Source: Saposhnikovia divaricata
Lineage: Eukaryota > Streptophyta > Magnoliopsida > Apiales > Apiaceae
Length of the DNA: 64,000 nucleotides
Direction of reading: 5' to 3'
Assembly: GCA_036435485.1 (NCBI GenBank)
Contig: CM071596.1
Location: 12,118,001 to 12,182,000 of the forward strand
Shown: positions 47,273 to 57,871 of the stretch, piece after piece
Layout: each line of letters opens with the position of its first letter
Numbering within the stretch: the stretch's first letter is position 1
Translations under genes and position numbers: made by a program
The notes under the pieces: generated by a model
Database searches by the model: none
The model's input: the letters and a program-made list of their open reading frames with translations, nothing else
Told to the model about the DNA's origin: nothing

Positions 47273-50200
47273 CTGCCCAGTTTGTTCTCTTTCTACTGTT
47301 TTGCAAAAACGAAATTAGAATATAGGTGTATACCTTATTTGGTGTTGTGGGCCTGAATATATGGTTGTTTAACTGGGCTTATGTTTTGTTTAATTGGGCT
47401 TGGGAATATAAATTTGTAATTCTGTTCTTTTGGGTTTGCAAGAATTAAGTCAAGACTTTATTCTTGTATCTCTTAAATATTTGGGTATTATTCATATAAA
47501 TCTTTAAAATGACTGATACGGCTGATTCCTCGATTTCGAGTGACACTACTATTGCTACAAGTAGCGGTAAATCTGGGTTTCATAGTACTCCATTTGTGAG
47601 TCATAAATTCGATGGAAAAATTTTCTCGAATGGTCCAAAGCTTGTACAATGGCACTAAAGTCTCATAAAATGATGAATTACATCAATGGGAAAGCTAAAC
47701 AACCTTTGGGAAAAGATCCTACTTTCGATGATTGGGATTCTGAAAATGCCATGGTGTGTTCATGCTTATCTAACTCTATGGAGGTAGATATTCGAAAAAT
47801 CTATATCTTCATTGATGCCGCTGAAGACGTGTGGAATTCTCTCACTCGGACTTATTCCTTCTCCGGGAATGTAGCCAAGCGGTTTGAGGTAAAGCGGAAG
47901 ATGTGGGCATTGACTTAAGGAAGCTACACACTAGCTCAGTATTATTCTGAGCTAACATCATTATGGAGTGAATTGGGACACTACACTATATTTGAGTGTA
48001 AAACTGCTGAAGATCAAGAAAAATATCAGAAGATGATCATTGAAGAAAAAGTGATGAAATTTCTTGATGGATTGTCGAATGAGTATGATTCAATTAAAAA
48101 TCAACTTATCAGACAAGTTCCATTTCCTACTGTGGAAGAGGCCTATGGTCGTGTCAGGCTAGAGGAAAGTCGAAAGCAAAGTATGACCCCAATGGTCCCT
48201 TCTGATCGATCCGCACTCTTAACTAAGGGTGTTCAGCAATTAGAACCAGAACAGCCGGAGCATGTGTCAATAGCTGTAATTGGAGAAAGATCTATTCAAT
48301 GCGACTATTGCAAAAAATTAGGCCACACTCGTGAGACATGTTTTATTCTGCACCCTCATCTCAGAATGAGGGTAGGGGTTCCTTTAATGCTCATCATACT
48401 ACTTCAGAATGCGAGCCTGACTCTTCAACAGGGACGATGATCGCTTCAGAGCTCAACGCCTTCCGCCAATTAATGTCACAAATCAAGACCCCTTCTCCTA
48501 CAGGTAATTCTGCCCATGCAGGTATATCCTGTCACCTTCCGATAAATATCCAACATCTTGGATCATTGATTCAGGAGCATCAGCACATATGACTGGAGAT
48601 TCTAGTATTCTGGAATCATATCATGACAAAACAAGCAATATACGTGTTGCTAATGGAGATCTTGCACCTATTCAGGGACAGGGCACCTCACTTTGTCTTT
48701 CATCATCATTACCATTATCAGATGTTTTGCATGTTCCTTCTTTATCTGCAATTCTACTATCTATCCACAATATTACTGACAACCTCAATTGTTCGGTAAC
48801 CTTTTTTTCTTCCCACTGTGTATTTCAGGATCTGGTGACAGGCAAGGTCCTTGGAAGTGGTAAAGTGGTCGATGGTCTCTATCTTATGGAAGGGAATTCT
48901 GTTTCTCCTTCAAATTATCAGGTGTCATCTAATTCTGTTTTTGAATCCTTGTATCAATGGCATAGACGGTTAGGTCATCCATCCTTTGGTGTTTTAACAC
49001 ATCTATTTCCTGCTTTAGTAAAACACTGTAATAAGGAAGATTTTTTTGTGAACCATGTGAATTGGCTAAACATAAAAGATCAACTTATCCATCCAGAAAT
49101 AAAAGAAGTTCTACCTTGTTTTCTATTATTCATACTGATGTTTGGGTCCATTTAGAAATCCTACACATGATGGGTATAGGTGGTTTGTTGTCTTTGTTGA
49201 TTGTTATTCTCGACTTACTTGGGTTTATCTTCTTAAACAAAAAAGTGAAGTTTTCGGGTGTTTTAAATCTTTTCATCACATGCTACAAACACAGTTTAAT
49301 GCCTTTGTTAAAATCCTTCGAAGTGATAATGGTACTGAATATGGAGGTCCATTTACATCTTATTTGGACACATGTGGTATTATTCATCAAACTACGTGTG
49401 TTAAAACTTCTCAACAAAATGGGGTAGCCGAAAGGAAAATTGGTCACTTAACACAGGTTGCACGGTCTCTTATGTTAACCATGCATGTTCCTAAATATCT
49501 TTGGGGAGAGGCAGTCATGACTGCTGCATATCTTATCAACCGTCTTCCTACCAAGGTTCTAAAATTTAAAACACCGTTGTCATGTGTTCCTGCACCCTCT
49601 TCTCATCCACTTCCTCTTCGGGTATTTGGGAGTGTATGTTTTGCTCATAATCATGCACCCTCTCGAGATAAGCTTGATTCTCGGGCCCTTAGATGTGTTT
49701 TCATTGGATATTCCCCCACTCAGAAAGGGTATAAATGTTATCATCCTCCCTCACGTCGGGTATTTGTCAGTTACGATGTTACTTTTTGGGAGTCCATTTC
49801 TTATTTCTCTCCTGGCTCCTCCTCTTTGCTTTAGGGGGAGATAAACAGACACAGTCTTGATAATGAAACAAATGAGTCAGATCACAGTCTCCTTGATAGT
49901 GAGTCACAGTCACTTCCGTTCATGAATATACCTGTTCCAAACATTAGCTCAAAATCGTTGCCTACGAATAATGAGTTCGATGATTTAAATAGGTTTGAGA
50001 GGCCAGATTTGATTACATATTCCAGACGGAGAAGTAATGATATCACCACTTTACCGCATCCAAAGACCTCTGACCTCGAGACAGATCCTGTAACTCCTAT
50101 ATTTGAGCCAGAAAACGGTAATACTCCTGATCCCTCTCTAGATCTTCCTATTGCCATAAGAAAGGGTGTACGTTCTTGCACTAACCATCCTATCTCAAAT

Positions 50201-53200
50201 TTTGTATCTCATAATGCATTATCTCCTTCATTTGCTTTTGTATCATCCTTGTCGAGTGTTTCTGTTCCTCATACTTGGCAGGATGCTTTATGTGATCCTA
50301 AATGGAAGGATGCCATGATAGAGGAAATGAATGCATTGAAACATAATAACACTTGGGAGTTAACTCGTCTTCCTACTGAAAGGAAACTAGTAGGATGCAG
50401 ATGGGTGTTCACTGTGAAACAAAAGCCTAATGGATTGGTTGATAGGTACAAAGCAAGACTTGTGGCAAAAGGGTATACTCAGACTTATGGGATTGATTAT
50501 CAGGAAACTTTTGCTCCAGTGGCAAAGATGGTCTCTATTCGAATTTTGATATCATGTGCAGCGAATCTTGGATGGGAACTTCAGCAGTTGGATGTAAAAA
50601 ATGCATTCTTGCATGGAGACCTAAAAGAAGAGGTCTACATGGATATCCCACCAGGCTTTTCTACAGCTGCAACCATTGGGAAAGTATGTAAATTAAAGAA
50701 GACTATTTATGGTTTGAAGCAGTCTCCAAGAGATTGGTTTGACAAATTCCAGAGAGCAATGGTTAAATTTGACTATAAATAGAGCGATTCGGATCACACA
50801 ATGTTTATAAAGAGAAGGGGGAAAAAAATCACAGTTTTGATTGTCTATGTTGATGATATTGTGATCACTGGCAACGATACATTTGAGGTTGTAGATGTAA
50901 AACAGAAACTGGCCTCTGAGTTTGAGATGAAAGATTTGGGAAAACTACGGTATTTCCTTGGCATTGAAGTCTCCAGAAGTTCAGGTGGCATCTTCCTTTC
51001 TCAACGGAAGTCTACACTTGACCTTTTGAAAGAAACTGGTATGTTGGGATGTAGACCTGCAGACTCTCCTATAGAAGCGAATCATAAACTTTGTGGAGAA
51101 ACAGGTGATATTGTCGATAAATCCCAATATCAGAGATTGGTTGGTAGGCTGATTTATCTTTCACATACACGACCAGATATAGCATATGCGGTGAGAATTG
51201 TAAGCAGATATATGCATGTCCCTCGTCAACCTCATTTGGATGCAGTTTATATGATATTAAGGTATCTTAAGGCTGCTCCCGCAAAGGGAGTAATGTTTAC
51301 TAAAAACAGTCACCTCGAGATTGAGGGCTATACAGATTCAGATTGGGCTGGTTGTCTAGATGACAGACGTTCCACTTCAGGATATTGTACGTTTGTTGGA
51401 GGTAACTTAGTTACTTGGCGAAGCAAGAAACAACCTGTTGTTGCTTTATCTAGTGCTGAGGCAGAGTACAGAGCAATGGCTAAAGGAGTGTGCGAACTGT
51501 TATGGATAAGGCTTCTTATTCAAGAATTAGGCCTTTCATCCGGAAATCCTATCAAGCTGTATTGTGACAACAAGGCCGCTATTAACATTGCTTACAACCC
51601 AGTTCAACACGATTGGACTAAACATATTGAGATTGATCGGCATTTTGTCACAGAAAAAATTAGTAGTGATGTTATTAACATTCACTTTGTACGATCAGAA
51701 GACCAAGTAGCCGATGTCTTAACTAAGGGTTTAGCCGGGAAAATGTTACATCCACTTATTGGTAAGTTGGGCATGAGTGATATATATGCATCAACTTGAG
51801 GGGGAGTGTTAAGATTCAACCATTCACCAACCATTCAAGAACTACATGTTAAGATTCAACCATTCACCAACCATTCAACAACTACAATTCAACATTCAAC
51901 AAACTGACATATGCAGTGATGTATCAATAGGTTTTACTGTAACATTTTCTTCTTATAAAAGCCATGTATCAATCTCTCAATATATACAACAATATTACAT
52001 CTCTCGATACCCTCATCTTTTGCTATATCTAGTATTACATAAATATATACAATTTATCAATAATTCAGTCAAACATTTGGATTAGTCACTTAGTATAATT
52101 GCGATGTTGCAAGGATACCTGATGAATAGGCATCCCATGCTTCCTGCTTCATTTTAAATTCTAATTGCAATGTTGCACATGCAGTTGATAATTCCCCTTG
52201 TATTATATCCAGAAGAAGAAGCTTGCATCAATAAACTGGGCAGTTAATGAAGACACACAGTCTCAGCACTGTTTTTCTCTATCAGATGTACTGTATATGA
52301 CTAGTTCCTGTAAGGCAAAGTTCTCTGCATCTGTTGGTGAAATATTTCTCCCAGTTACCTGGAAGAGCCTCAATGAGAATGAAGTGGAACGAAGGTTTAT
52401 TAAGCAGAGATTATGCACAATGGGTGATAGCTATTTAGCAGATGATCTTATTTGCTCTGGCTGCCAGCACTGTGGTGCTCCTCTTAGTTCAGAGCTTGGG
52501 TATGAGAAGTTTCGTTTGTTCTATCTCAGTACAAATGTCTTATTGTTATTGTAATTTTACTGATTGTTTTTCATTCATCGTTGGACCAGGTTTAGTATTG
52601 CTCAAGGGACCAATCCACTCTATTGTCTGAAAAGCTCAAATCACATTCATACAATAAGCTTGATATACAGACCCTTCATGGTGTGCTTTTTCTTAATTAA
52701 AATTCTGTTACTATATTGCACTTTTCTTGCAATGAAGATATCTGCATATGTTTCCTGTTTAAAATTATAGATTAACTTAATACAAGAGAAAATCAATCTG
52801 AAATTAGTGTCTTTTCTGAAGTGTTTACTCTGTTAATATTATGTACTGAAAAAAGGTGTAGTTACATTGGTGTAAATTTGTCTATAGCCAGTAGTATTGG
52901 AGGGATTTAAGATATATATGTTTGACAAACTAATTACAGTAAAATATACAGAACATGGCATTAATCATTATTTTATTTAATGAAAGACACATTCAACTAA
53001 CATAATTTTGCTACTTTTTTTGGGAAGCATTTTACGTGTTGTCATCTAGAATTACTTGAAAAAATAATCTGACATGGGTATAAAATGGGGAGTATGATCT
53101 AGAAAGGCCTTGATTTTCTATTGTAAAAAGAACTAGCAATGTAAGACAACTTAGCTTACCAAGAAACAGCTTAGGATACTCAAGGCTGATCTGTTCAGAA

Positions 53201-53980
53201 TGCAAACGAAATCTAGGTCTTGTAATCGAATGTTTATAGGTGCCCGAACAAATTATGGACCCCGTACCTGCCATGGTTGGAAAAGGTTGTCCCCGGACAA
53301 AGTTATCCCTTAAGTAATTCTTTGCATGATTTTTTCATACATGTGGCACAAGATGATGCCACATAGTGGCTGAGAAATAGCAACACTGATTTTGTTAGCT
53401 CATTCTACCTTAAGTTTTCTCTCGTAGTCTGGTGTTCATACATCTATATTTTCTTATTCTCCTATATTAAATCTTTCTCGATCAAGATCTTTTAAAAGCA
53501 TAGTCTTCGATGTTTGGTGGATGGACTTCTAATCTGTTTTATTAATTTATCTTCTATCATGTTGATCATTTCTGATATTTGTATTATTAATTGCAGTTGT
53601 ACGTCTGGGATGACTTTGAATATATTCCTCTGCTTGTAACAAATAAACAAGCTGAAGTGTTGTTTGGAAATATCAGTGCCGAAAATGTTTATTCCTCCTT
53701 TAGAAGAGTGAAAGATGTTCAGACCCTGGAAAACAATAAAGTAAAAGAGCAAAAACACTGTGCTGCAAGGGCCATTTCTCAGAATGATGCTAAGGCACAT
53801 CAACAAAGGAAACAAACTGGAAACACCTATTTGATTTGGTTAATTCTGCTGAAAACCATACTTCAACAAGGGAAAAACAGTCCTTTGAGGTTTCAAGTTA
53901 AAGTTGATCCATCCAAAGATTTAGAAAGTGGAAGGTTTGAATTGGTCTCCATGTCGATACCATGTCCGGTCGCAACATGA
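32755..53980 (+). CDS. OB-fold-type nucleic-acid-binding protein (RPA1/Shieldin-2-like), with a 16.6-kb intron
   Basis: Seven exons (32755-32868, 33569-33707, 34350-34451, 35447-35571, 52213-52499, 52590-52680, 53597-53980) join in frame to 413 aa. The start MASAIGWYGPLIDLCNA is the conserved N terminus of a plant protein annotated as nucleic-acid-binding, OB-fold-like. Next come FLVFVHKSTPVQYKL, TDIQVGDDTRRFFSISIWQK, FKVTRFGDFVEARTVQCSS and a helical LRKVVEWVRRFE (residues about 145-155). Exon 5 gives CFSLSDV, VGEIFLPVTW and a Cys cluster (C241, C244, C247) that could bind zinc; exons 6-7 give HIHTISLIYRPFMLYVWDD and LRFQVKVDPS. The assignment rests on remembered similarity and the biochemical role is inferred. 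Intron 4 (35572-52212) carries the copia elements described separately. All splice phases agree, so the gene can still be expressed if that intron is removed. Confidence 0.8.
35640..35890 (+). pseudogene. unidentified coding relic inside intron 4
   Basis: A frame with two stops reads ATQRARLPPQLYADWVPIKD and, after a TGA, DENIVAKRYLLGFLVKQQLG and LRSPGVCKTIADRIS. It has protein-like composition and no transposon motif that I know. It is not needed to complete the OB-fold protein, because exon 4 joins exon 5 directly in frame. Source unknown. Confidence 0.3.
36716..36968 (+). repeat. 5' LTR of copia 2
   Basis: 253 bp, TGTTAAG...TTTATCA, with a duplicated first 38-39 bp and a TATAAAAG promoter-like motif in the middle. 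It is followed by TGG, the start of the split primer-binding site. Confidence 0.9.
36972..39690 (-). pseudogene. copia 3 internal region with reverse-transcriptase core deleted
   Basis: On the minus strand, gag starts near 39558 (MTNLLQPQIPKLT) and continues to DELVGSLQAHEQQMNQYDD. After a frameshift near 38930 come a Gly/Arg-rich stretch, the zinc knuckle CYNCNKYGHFSYEC and protease WYLDSGASNHMCG (about 38530). Integrase MRFGHLGFSGLKLL and TPQQNGVAERKNRTI follow (38150-37660). At about 37520 integrase (CPTKSVRNK) jumps to ITGDDKDEIQRTRKN, so the catalytic half of reverse transcriptase, including YVDD, is missing. RNase H (YCDADYAGDHDTRRS) is cut off at 36972, where it meets the copia 2 primer site. 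The copy cannot encode a working polymerase. Confidence 0.85.
39691..40044 (-). repeat. LTR of copia 3 family (minus orientation)
   Basis: 354 bp. On its left is the reversed primer site GCTCTGATACCA (39677-39688), and on its right the reversed polypurine tract CTCCCCCTC (40045-40053). One LTR thus sits between the 3' end of one copy and the 5' end of another, as in tandem copies that share an LTR. Confidence 0.85.
40045..40895 (-). pseudogene. copia RNase H and 3' end belonging to a second copy
   Basis: The minus strand encodes YFLGVEAKQSKDGIFMFQ, the TFTRPDIMYAV motif, GYSDSDYGGDLDDGKSTSGY, ALSTCEAEYMAAAACA and YVDNKFAISLAKNPVSHSRS, ending LADIFTKPLKPDMFQK before the polypurine tract. The reverse-transcriptase and upstream parts are absent. 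The block is closed at 40896 by an inverted copy of its own 3' end. Confidence 0.85.
40896..41417 (+). repeat. inverted copy of RNase H tail plus LTR
   Basis: 40896-41037 is the reverse complement of the RNase H tail at about 40050-40195 (shared landmark TGCACTGTAGGACCGAAGAA). 41038-41417 is a 380-bp LTR inverted relative to 39691-40044. Together they form a large imperfect palindrome with arms of about 0.5 kb and a 0.7-kb loop. The LTR is followed by TGGTATCAGAGC at 41420. Confidence 0.85.
41418..42677 (+). pseudogene. internally deleted copia derivative D1 (gag fused to pol tail)
   Basis: The leader carries repeats of TACTGTTCATACGG/CACCGGAGAAGAAG. Gag begins at 41709 (MVSFLQPQIPILTDTNYERW), has a frameshift near 41870 and a stop near 41990, and runs to LVGSLQAHEQRMNKYNDD. 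It then passes straight into an integrase-end piece (LDIIYEEASSV), a short TNDYSLLFIKASKESNKSR stretch and the final RNase H tail (MKSLKWGVFHKMND), ending in a stop at 42670 and a polypurine AGGGGAG. Protease, integrase core, reverse transcriptase and most of RNase H are missing. Confidence 0.8.
42678..43198 (+). repeat. 521-bp LTR of a copia 3-related subfamily
   Basis: Starts TGTTGGAAATC and ends GTTTCAACA, followed by a primer-site variant TGGTATCAAAGAGC at 43201. It shares its ends and leader with the shorter LTR at 41038 but differs in the middle, so it belongs to a related subfamily. Confidence 0.8.
43199..44556 (+). pseudogene. internally deleted copia derivative D2
   Basis: Starts with a chimeric partial LTR (43220-43381) made of pieces of both LTR types, then TGGTATCAAAGC. 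Gag (from 43626, with stops near 43683 and 43752, and an open stretch 43800-44549) ends in a Gly/Arg-rich region (SSGFVRGRGDYRGK). It is then fused directly to the pol tail FQKPLKPDVFQKMKRK. Protease, integrase and reverse transcriptase are lost. A polypurine GAGGGGGAG precedes the next LTR. Confidence 0.8.
44557..44866 (+). repeat. truncated LTR (plus orientation)
   Basis: Starts TGTTAGAAGTCAAACTC and follows the 521-bp LTR type to about CAAAATAGAGTATAAAACAC, where it meets minus-strand sequence of the same family. Confidence 0.7.
44867..45715 (-). pseudogene. copia derivative gag fragment (minus strand)
   Basis: After a short inverted LTR piece (44867-44912) the minus strand encodes gag: from the start near 45424, MVSFLQAQIPILTDTNYER, then MKELLSSYDIWDIVENGYNE and SFQAVKKVEKAIPQVLRGEF, breaking off near 44950. 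The leader holds the same TACTGTTCATACGG repeats, and the primer site GCTCTGATACCA lies at about 45702-45713. Confidence 0.8.
45716..46240 (-). repeat. 525-bp LTR (minus orientation)
   Basis: Inverted counterpart of the LTR at 42678-43198. It again has a reversed primer site on one side and a reversed polypurine tract (CTCCCCCTC, 46241-46249) on the other. The terminal CA has become TA at 46240. Confidence 0.8.
46241..47029 (-). pseudogene. copia integrase C-terminal part fused to RNase H tail
   Basis: The minus strand reads ARSMVKAKHMPRTFWAEAV, CPTKSVRNKTPNEAWSG, FGCIAYAHVPDQKRKKLDD and FTGYDKRSKAYRLYNP. An acidic and Ser-rich linker follows, then LDDIYEEASSV and, after a stop, the same TNDYSLLF..SNKSR and KPLKWGVFHK tail as derivative D1. 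The integrase start is cut at 47029, where copia 2 sequence resumes with GAGC. Confidence 0.8.
47030..47508 (+). other. 5' leader of copia 2
   Basis: Begins with the end of the split primer site. It contains an unusually GC-rich stretch at 47048-47120 (repeats of CACGCGCCG), a (TA)n tract at about 47240-47268, and no ORF before gag. Confidence 0.6.
47509..51799 (+). pseudogene. copia 2 gag-pol, mildly disrupted
   Basis: Gag starts MTDTADSSIS, with a frameshift near 47630 and a TAA near 47918. A zinc knuckle CDYCKKLGHTRETC follows, then protease WIIDSGASAHMTG (about 48560). Integrase shows WHRRLGHPSFGVL, HTDVWGPFRNP and SQQNGVAERK (48960-49440). Reverse transcriptase shows DRYKARLVAKGYTQ, NAFLHGDLKEEVYM and IVYVDDIVITG (YVDD at 50846-50857), and RNase H shows GYTDSDWAGCLDDRR and ALSSAEAEYRAMAKG, ending at 51799. 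Other breaks are a frameshift near 49100, a stop at about 49834 and a TAG at about 50780. The order is protease-integrase-RT-RNase H, hence copia. Confidence 0.9.
51807..52059 (+). repeat. 3' LTR of copia 2
   Basis: 253 bp, identical in length to the 5' LTR, following GAGGGGGAG and followed by the target repeat ATAAT. Confidence 0.9.
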
Positions 53981-55350
53981 CATTTCCATTGTTAAGCTTG
54001 ACCAAGTAAGTCCAACGACTATTGAAGCTCCTTAGAATATATAAATGGCCTATCTGAGTTCCATTTCCTTTATTTTTTTGTGTTCTGTATATTTAGGGTA
54101 GATAGTTATCACCTATCAATAGTAAATGCAAGTAGCAATCAGTACTGGCTGAACAGCTCCTTAAAGTAGATTTCATTAACAAAAGTGTCTAGCAGGAAGA
54201 AGTTTTGTTTAAGTGTATGGTACAATCACAATTTTCAATCCTTAAAGATCCTTATACATACTTTACAATTTAATAGGTTAGATTTGTTTTTTTTTTACCA
54301 TGTTTTCACTTTAAAATTTGTACTCAGTACTCACACTGCCTAATCCCTTGACCTAATCTAATGAGCAACTGCTCGTTAGTCATGAAAAATAAGCGGTCAC
54401 TATTTCAATTTACTAGGCTACAACCAATTGTTGAAGACAATGTGCAAACAGCTAGAATTATTACTTAACATTTGCTACAAGCCAGAGAAGTGGCATCTTA
54501 ATTCCGCATGCAATTTTATATTACAACTAGTTTGAAGGAACTTACCATATGTAAGCTAAAGGATGCCAATATTGGAAGGGGAGAATTTGAATTCATTATC
54601 TTTTGAGCATGGGAGAGAGAGGGGAGGAGCTGTTAAGAAATCCTAGTTCCTGAGTTTTTTTGCACCACTGGGATCTGGGAAAATTTATCTAAATTATCAA
54701 AAGATTAGATTCAATAATATTTGTATTGAACTCTTAAATAACATATTGCATGCACCATTCTTATTTACATCTATGTGTGTATGTGTCTGTATTAAAGAGA
54801 ATAACAAATATAATTTAAAAAATAAAGAAGTGATATTTTGAGTGGTGTTATAACATTTTAAATACAAGAAGGTCAATCTGTGGTTCTGCATCCATTTTTT
54901 TTAAATCAATATAACGAGAGTCCACGATTTATCAATAAAATTATCTAAAGTATACTCGCTTTGCAGCACTCTCTGTTAATTGTGGTGTGATTCACCATTC
55001 TCATGCATTGCTTGGTTTGTTTTCTTTAACTCATTCTATATGCCAAAAAAAAAATCCGTCTAATGTGACGTCTGGAAAGACCTAGTGGGAGTGCTTGCTG
55101 CTCTTCTTTGTCTTCACCATAGTGTAATTATCTGTTTAAGTTCTTATTTTTGAAATAGATATAAGATAGTACTTCCTAGAAGAAAAATAATTAATCAGAA
55201 AGGATAGCACATCATTTCTGGGTATCAAATAACTGAGGGATTCTGCAAGTAAATATTTTCACTTGTAGTATGGGAAGGAAATTAGTAAAGTTTTTTTAAA
55301 TGCACAGGCATGCTGCGTGAATATATGTCAATGTAGATTGTAAAGTTCAG
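53981..55350. other. intergenic between two convergent genes, no gene seen
   Basis: AT-rich non-coding DNA between the 3' ends of the OB-fold gene (plus) and the flavonol synthase gene (minus). No transposon ends were recognised. Confidence 0.4.
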
Positions 55351-57268
55351 TTATTGGGGAATCTTGTTGAATTTGCAGTAAACATAATCACTGTACTTCT
55401 TGGTTTTATACTTTGTCGGATTCTCATTGGTGACAAGCTTGGGATGTGGTCCTACTTCCATGTCCTGTGGTGGCTCCATGAACACTGGCCAAGACAATCT
55501 TGTTTTCTCCTTGTTCACTGTTGTTCTGTGTAGCACTGCTTTGTACTTCCCATTGCTCAGTATCTACAAATAATTGGATATTTTTCAGAAATCCATATAT
55601 CATGTACCATGTCAAATAAATCATCACTTGCAATATATAAAAGAGTTCTGAAGTTTGACAGGAGAACTGATATCAAGAAAGCTGAGAAAGAGAAGGAACT
55701 AGAAAAAGGAAATGAGATAACTGATGCTTCACATATATTTTGTTAATGTGATATTTTAAAAGTACTTTCTTTTTGGTATATTATATGTATTTCAATACAT
55801 GAGCTTTTTAAGTATACAAGTAAGGATCTGAGATTCGGAGTTATGACCTATTAGTCAGAATCCTGCAAAAGTACTCTTTGACATAGAATACATGACCTAA
55901 GTGATAAACGAATTTTGATAGCACTTGCCAAATAATTGTTAGTTTGTAAACCATAGTGTGGATGGTGTGTGTGTGACACTTCAGCTACAGTTTTTAACAT
56001 GCTGTGTGCTTAATCTCTAGATGCTAGAACTTATGACGCTAATTAAAGCTATAGAAATAAGGGAAGAAGGGCGTAATTAACTAATACCTCAAGCTGATCG
56101 CCTATGTGAATGACGAGAGCATTAGGGATATACTGCACATCAATCCAATTGCCTTCATGAAAAACTTGAAGTCCTTGTACATCATTAGGAACAAGAATTG
56201 TCACTGCAGACATGTCGGTGTGGGCGGGAACACCAAGTGCTAGGTCAGGTCGTGGGCATGGTGGGTAGTAATTGATCTTCAAGAGGTAGACAAGATCATC
56301 CCCACCAACTGCTGTCCTCAACTCATTCTCCTCCAGCCCTAATCCTTTTGACAAGCACCTTAGCAGCCTCTCCTCCACCTTATGCAAATACTTTGTGTAC
56401 TCCTCATTAGCCTCCCTACAATCATTCATATTCAAAAAGTATATTTACAAACAAGTTCTTTTGTATCAATGTGTTATGCTGATGGCTCATTTTATGTTTT
56501 TAAAATCTGAAAAAGTATATACAAAATATGATTCTAAAAGAACTAAATGTGAACTATATTCTGATTTACTGCTTCTTGATTTCTTTGATCGTAGCATAGT
56601 GGATACCATCTTCTCTCGGTTACAAGAAGTTGGGGTTTAGTGTAAGGCATGTGTGTGTGACTGTGTGAGTATCGGTGTTAAGTGTCAAAACCTTGTTTGA
56701 CATTGAAAAGAAGACAGTGGGATTCACCACAATGCATATAGTGTTGCAGCAGGGTGCTAAGATTCAATAAAAGGTCAAAGTTTTACCTGTAAGAAGGTGG
56801 ATTCTTGGGCCAAAACTTGTAATTTACAGCAGATGGAGGAGACAATATGTGAAACAAATGATCAACCCAACCTTTAATTCCATTAACTTCTTTTTGTAAC
56901 TTAGTTCCATACCCCTCCACACTCTTAGCCCCAGGTGGCTTTGCATAAACTTCCTTTTCTTCTTGAGGCAACTCAAAAAAAGTTGTCCCAACTTCTTGAA
57001 GTTTACTAATAACATCATTAGGAATCTCATGATTCACTATCTGAAAGAAACCCCATTTGCAGCTCACATCGTAGATTTGAGCCACAATTTTTTCATCATC
57101 TCTGATCGAAAAATCAATAACCGGGACTTCAGGGAGGTCACCCTTGTACGTAGTGAGTCCCGGTCTTTCGTCCTCAGGCCGAATAAATTCAGCCGGAATG
57201 GTATCGGTGGCATTGGCCACAGACGCTACATCCTGTATCCTTTTCACCTCCCCTGTACTTTTTCCCAT
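55351..57268 (-). CDS. FLS: flavonol synthase (2-oxoglutarate/Fe(II)-dependent dioxygenase)
   Basis: Three exons on the minus strand (57268-56787, 56415-56088, 55563-55351) join in frame to 340 aa, typical for flavonol synthase, which desaturates dihydroflavonols to flavonols with Fe(II), 2-oxoglutarate and O2 in the cytosol. The N-terminal half carries PAEFIRPEDERP (the PxxxIRxxxExP motif used to separate this enzyme from relatives), VPVIDFS, WGFFQIVNHEIP and SVEGYGTKLQKE. The C-terminal half carries YYPPCPRPDLALG, the iron ligands H226 and D228 in HTDMSAVT, SxxTxLVP in SAVTILVP, H282 in LHRTTVNKEKTR, and the 2-oxoglutarate ligands R292 and S294 (RLS). All catalytic residues are present. Anthocyanidin synthase is the closest alternative, but these motifs favour flavonol synthase. 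The intron positions match family genes. Confidence 0.88.
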
Positions 57269-57859
57269 TAGATTTTCTTGGTTTTGTTTAGTCCCCTACA
57301 AAGAGTGTAGGAGTGTTTATTAGAAGTGAAATGAGGAAGAGAAAAAGGAGGAGAGCAGTTAGAAACGGGGAAATAATGATCATACAGATACAACCGAATG
57401 CCGCTGAAGTGTATCTGTGGAATACATTTTTCTCTCACTAAATACGCGGACAAAGTCATGCTTTCAGTAAATAGAACTACCTCATGGACTCTAGACAGTA
57501 CGAACATCTCGATCTTATGATGATTGGGAAATGCAAAATGAATAAAATGGTTTCTTAATCGTCAAAGAAAACGACTTGAATTAAAAAAAATATACACTTT
57601 CAATAACTTTAAATTATATTCTTCATGTAATTCATTAGTGGTTTTCATTCATATAAAAATTTTAACAAATGTATAACTAATCGATTTTTTTATAATACAT
57701 GTAATTAAGTAAAACAAAAATAAAATGTAGAACAAAATTAAAAGAAAAAAAAAAAAGAACTCTTGTATTGCACATAACATGTTAAAATGGGCGGTAAGAG
57801 CATGTACAACGCAAGACCCACGGATGACATGGAAGAGACAAGTTGGGATTGCATGTGTT
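57269..57859. other. upstream region of the flavonol synthase gene
   Basis: Promoter-side DNA, AT-rich from about 57540. I did not find a TATA or MYB/bHLH site strong enough to list. From about 57796 the sequence TAAGAGCATGTACAACGC looks like one end of another small element. Confidence 0.35.
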
Positions 57860-57871
57860 GGAGCATAGTAG

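Larger units (their letters stand above)
36716..52059 (+). mobile_element. copia LTR retrotransposon 2 (outer element in intron 4)
   Basis: Two 253-bp LTRs (36716-36968 and 51807-52059) are flanked by perfect ATAAT repeats (36711-36715 and 52060-52064). They differ at about seven positions, roughly 2.8%. Each LTR begins with a 38-39-bp tandem duplication of TGTTAAGATTCAACCATTC. The internal gag-pol runs 47509-51799 and a polypurine GAGGGGGAG precedes the 3' LTR. Between the 5' LTR and gag about 10 kb of other copia sequence (36972-47029) interrupts the primer-binding site: TGG remains on the left and GAGC on the right, and the middle TATCA is lost. Same orientation as the host gene. Confidence 0.9.
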
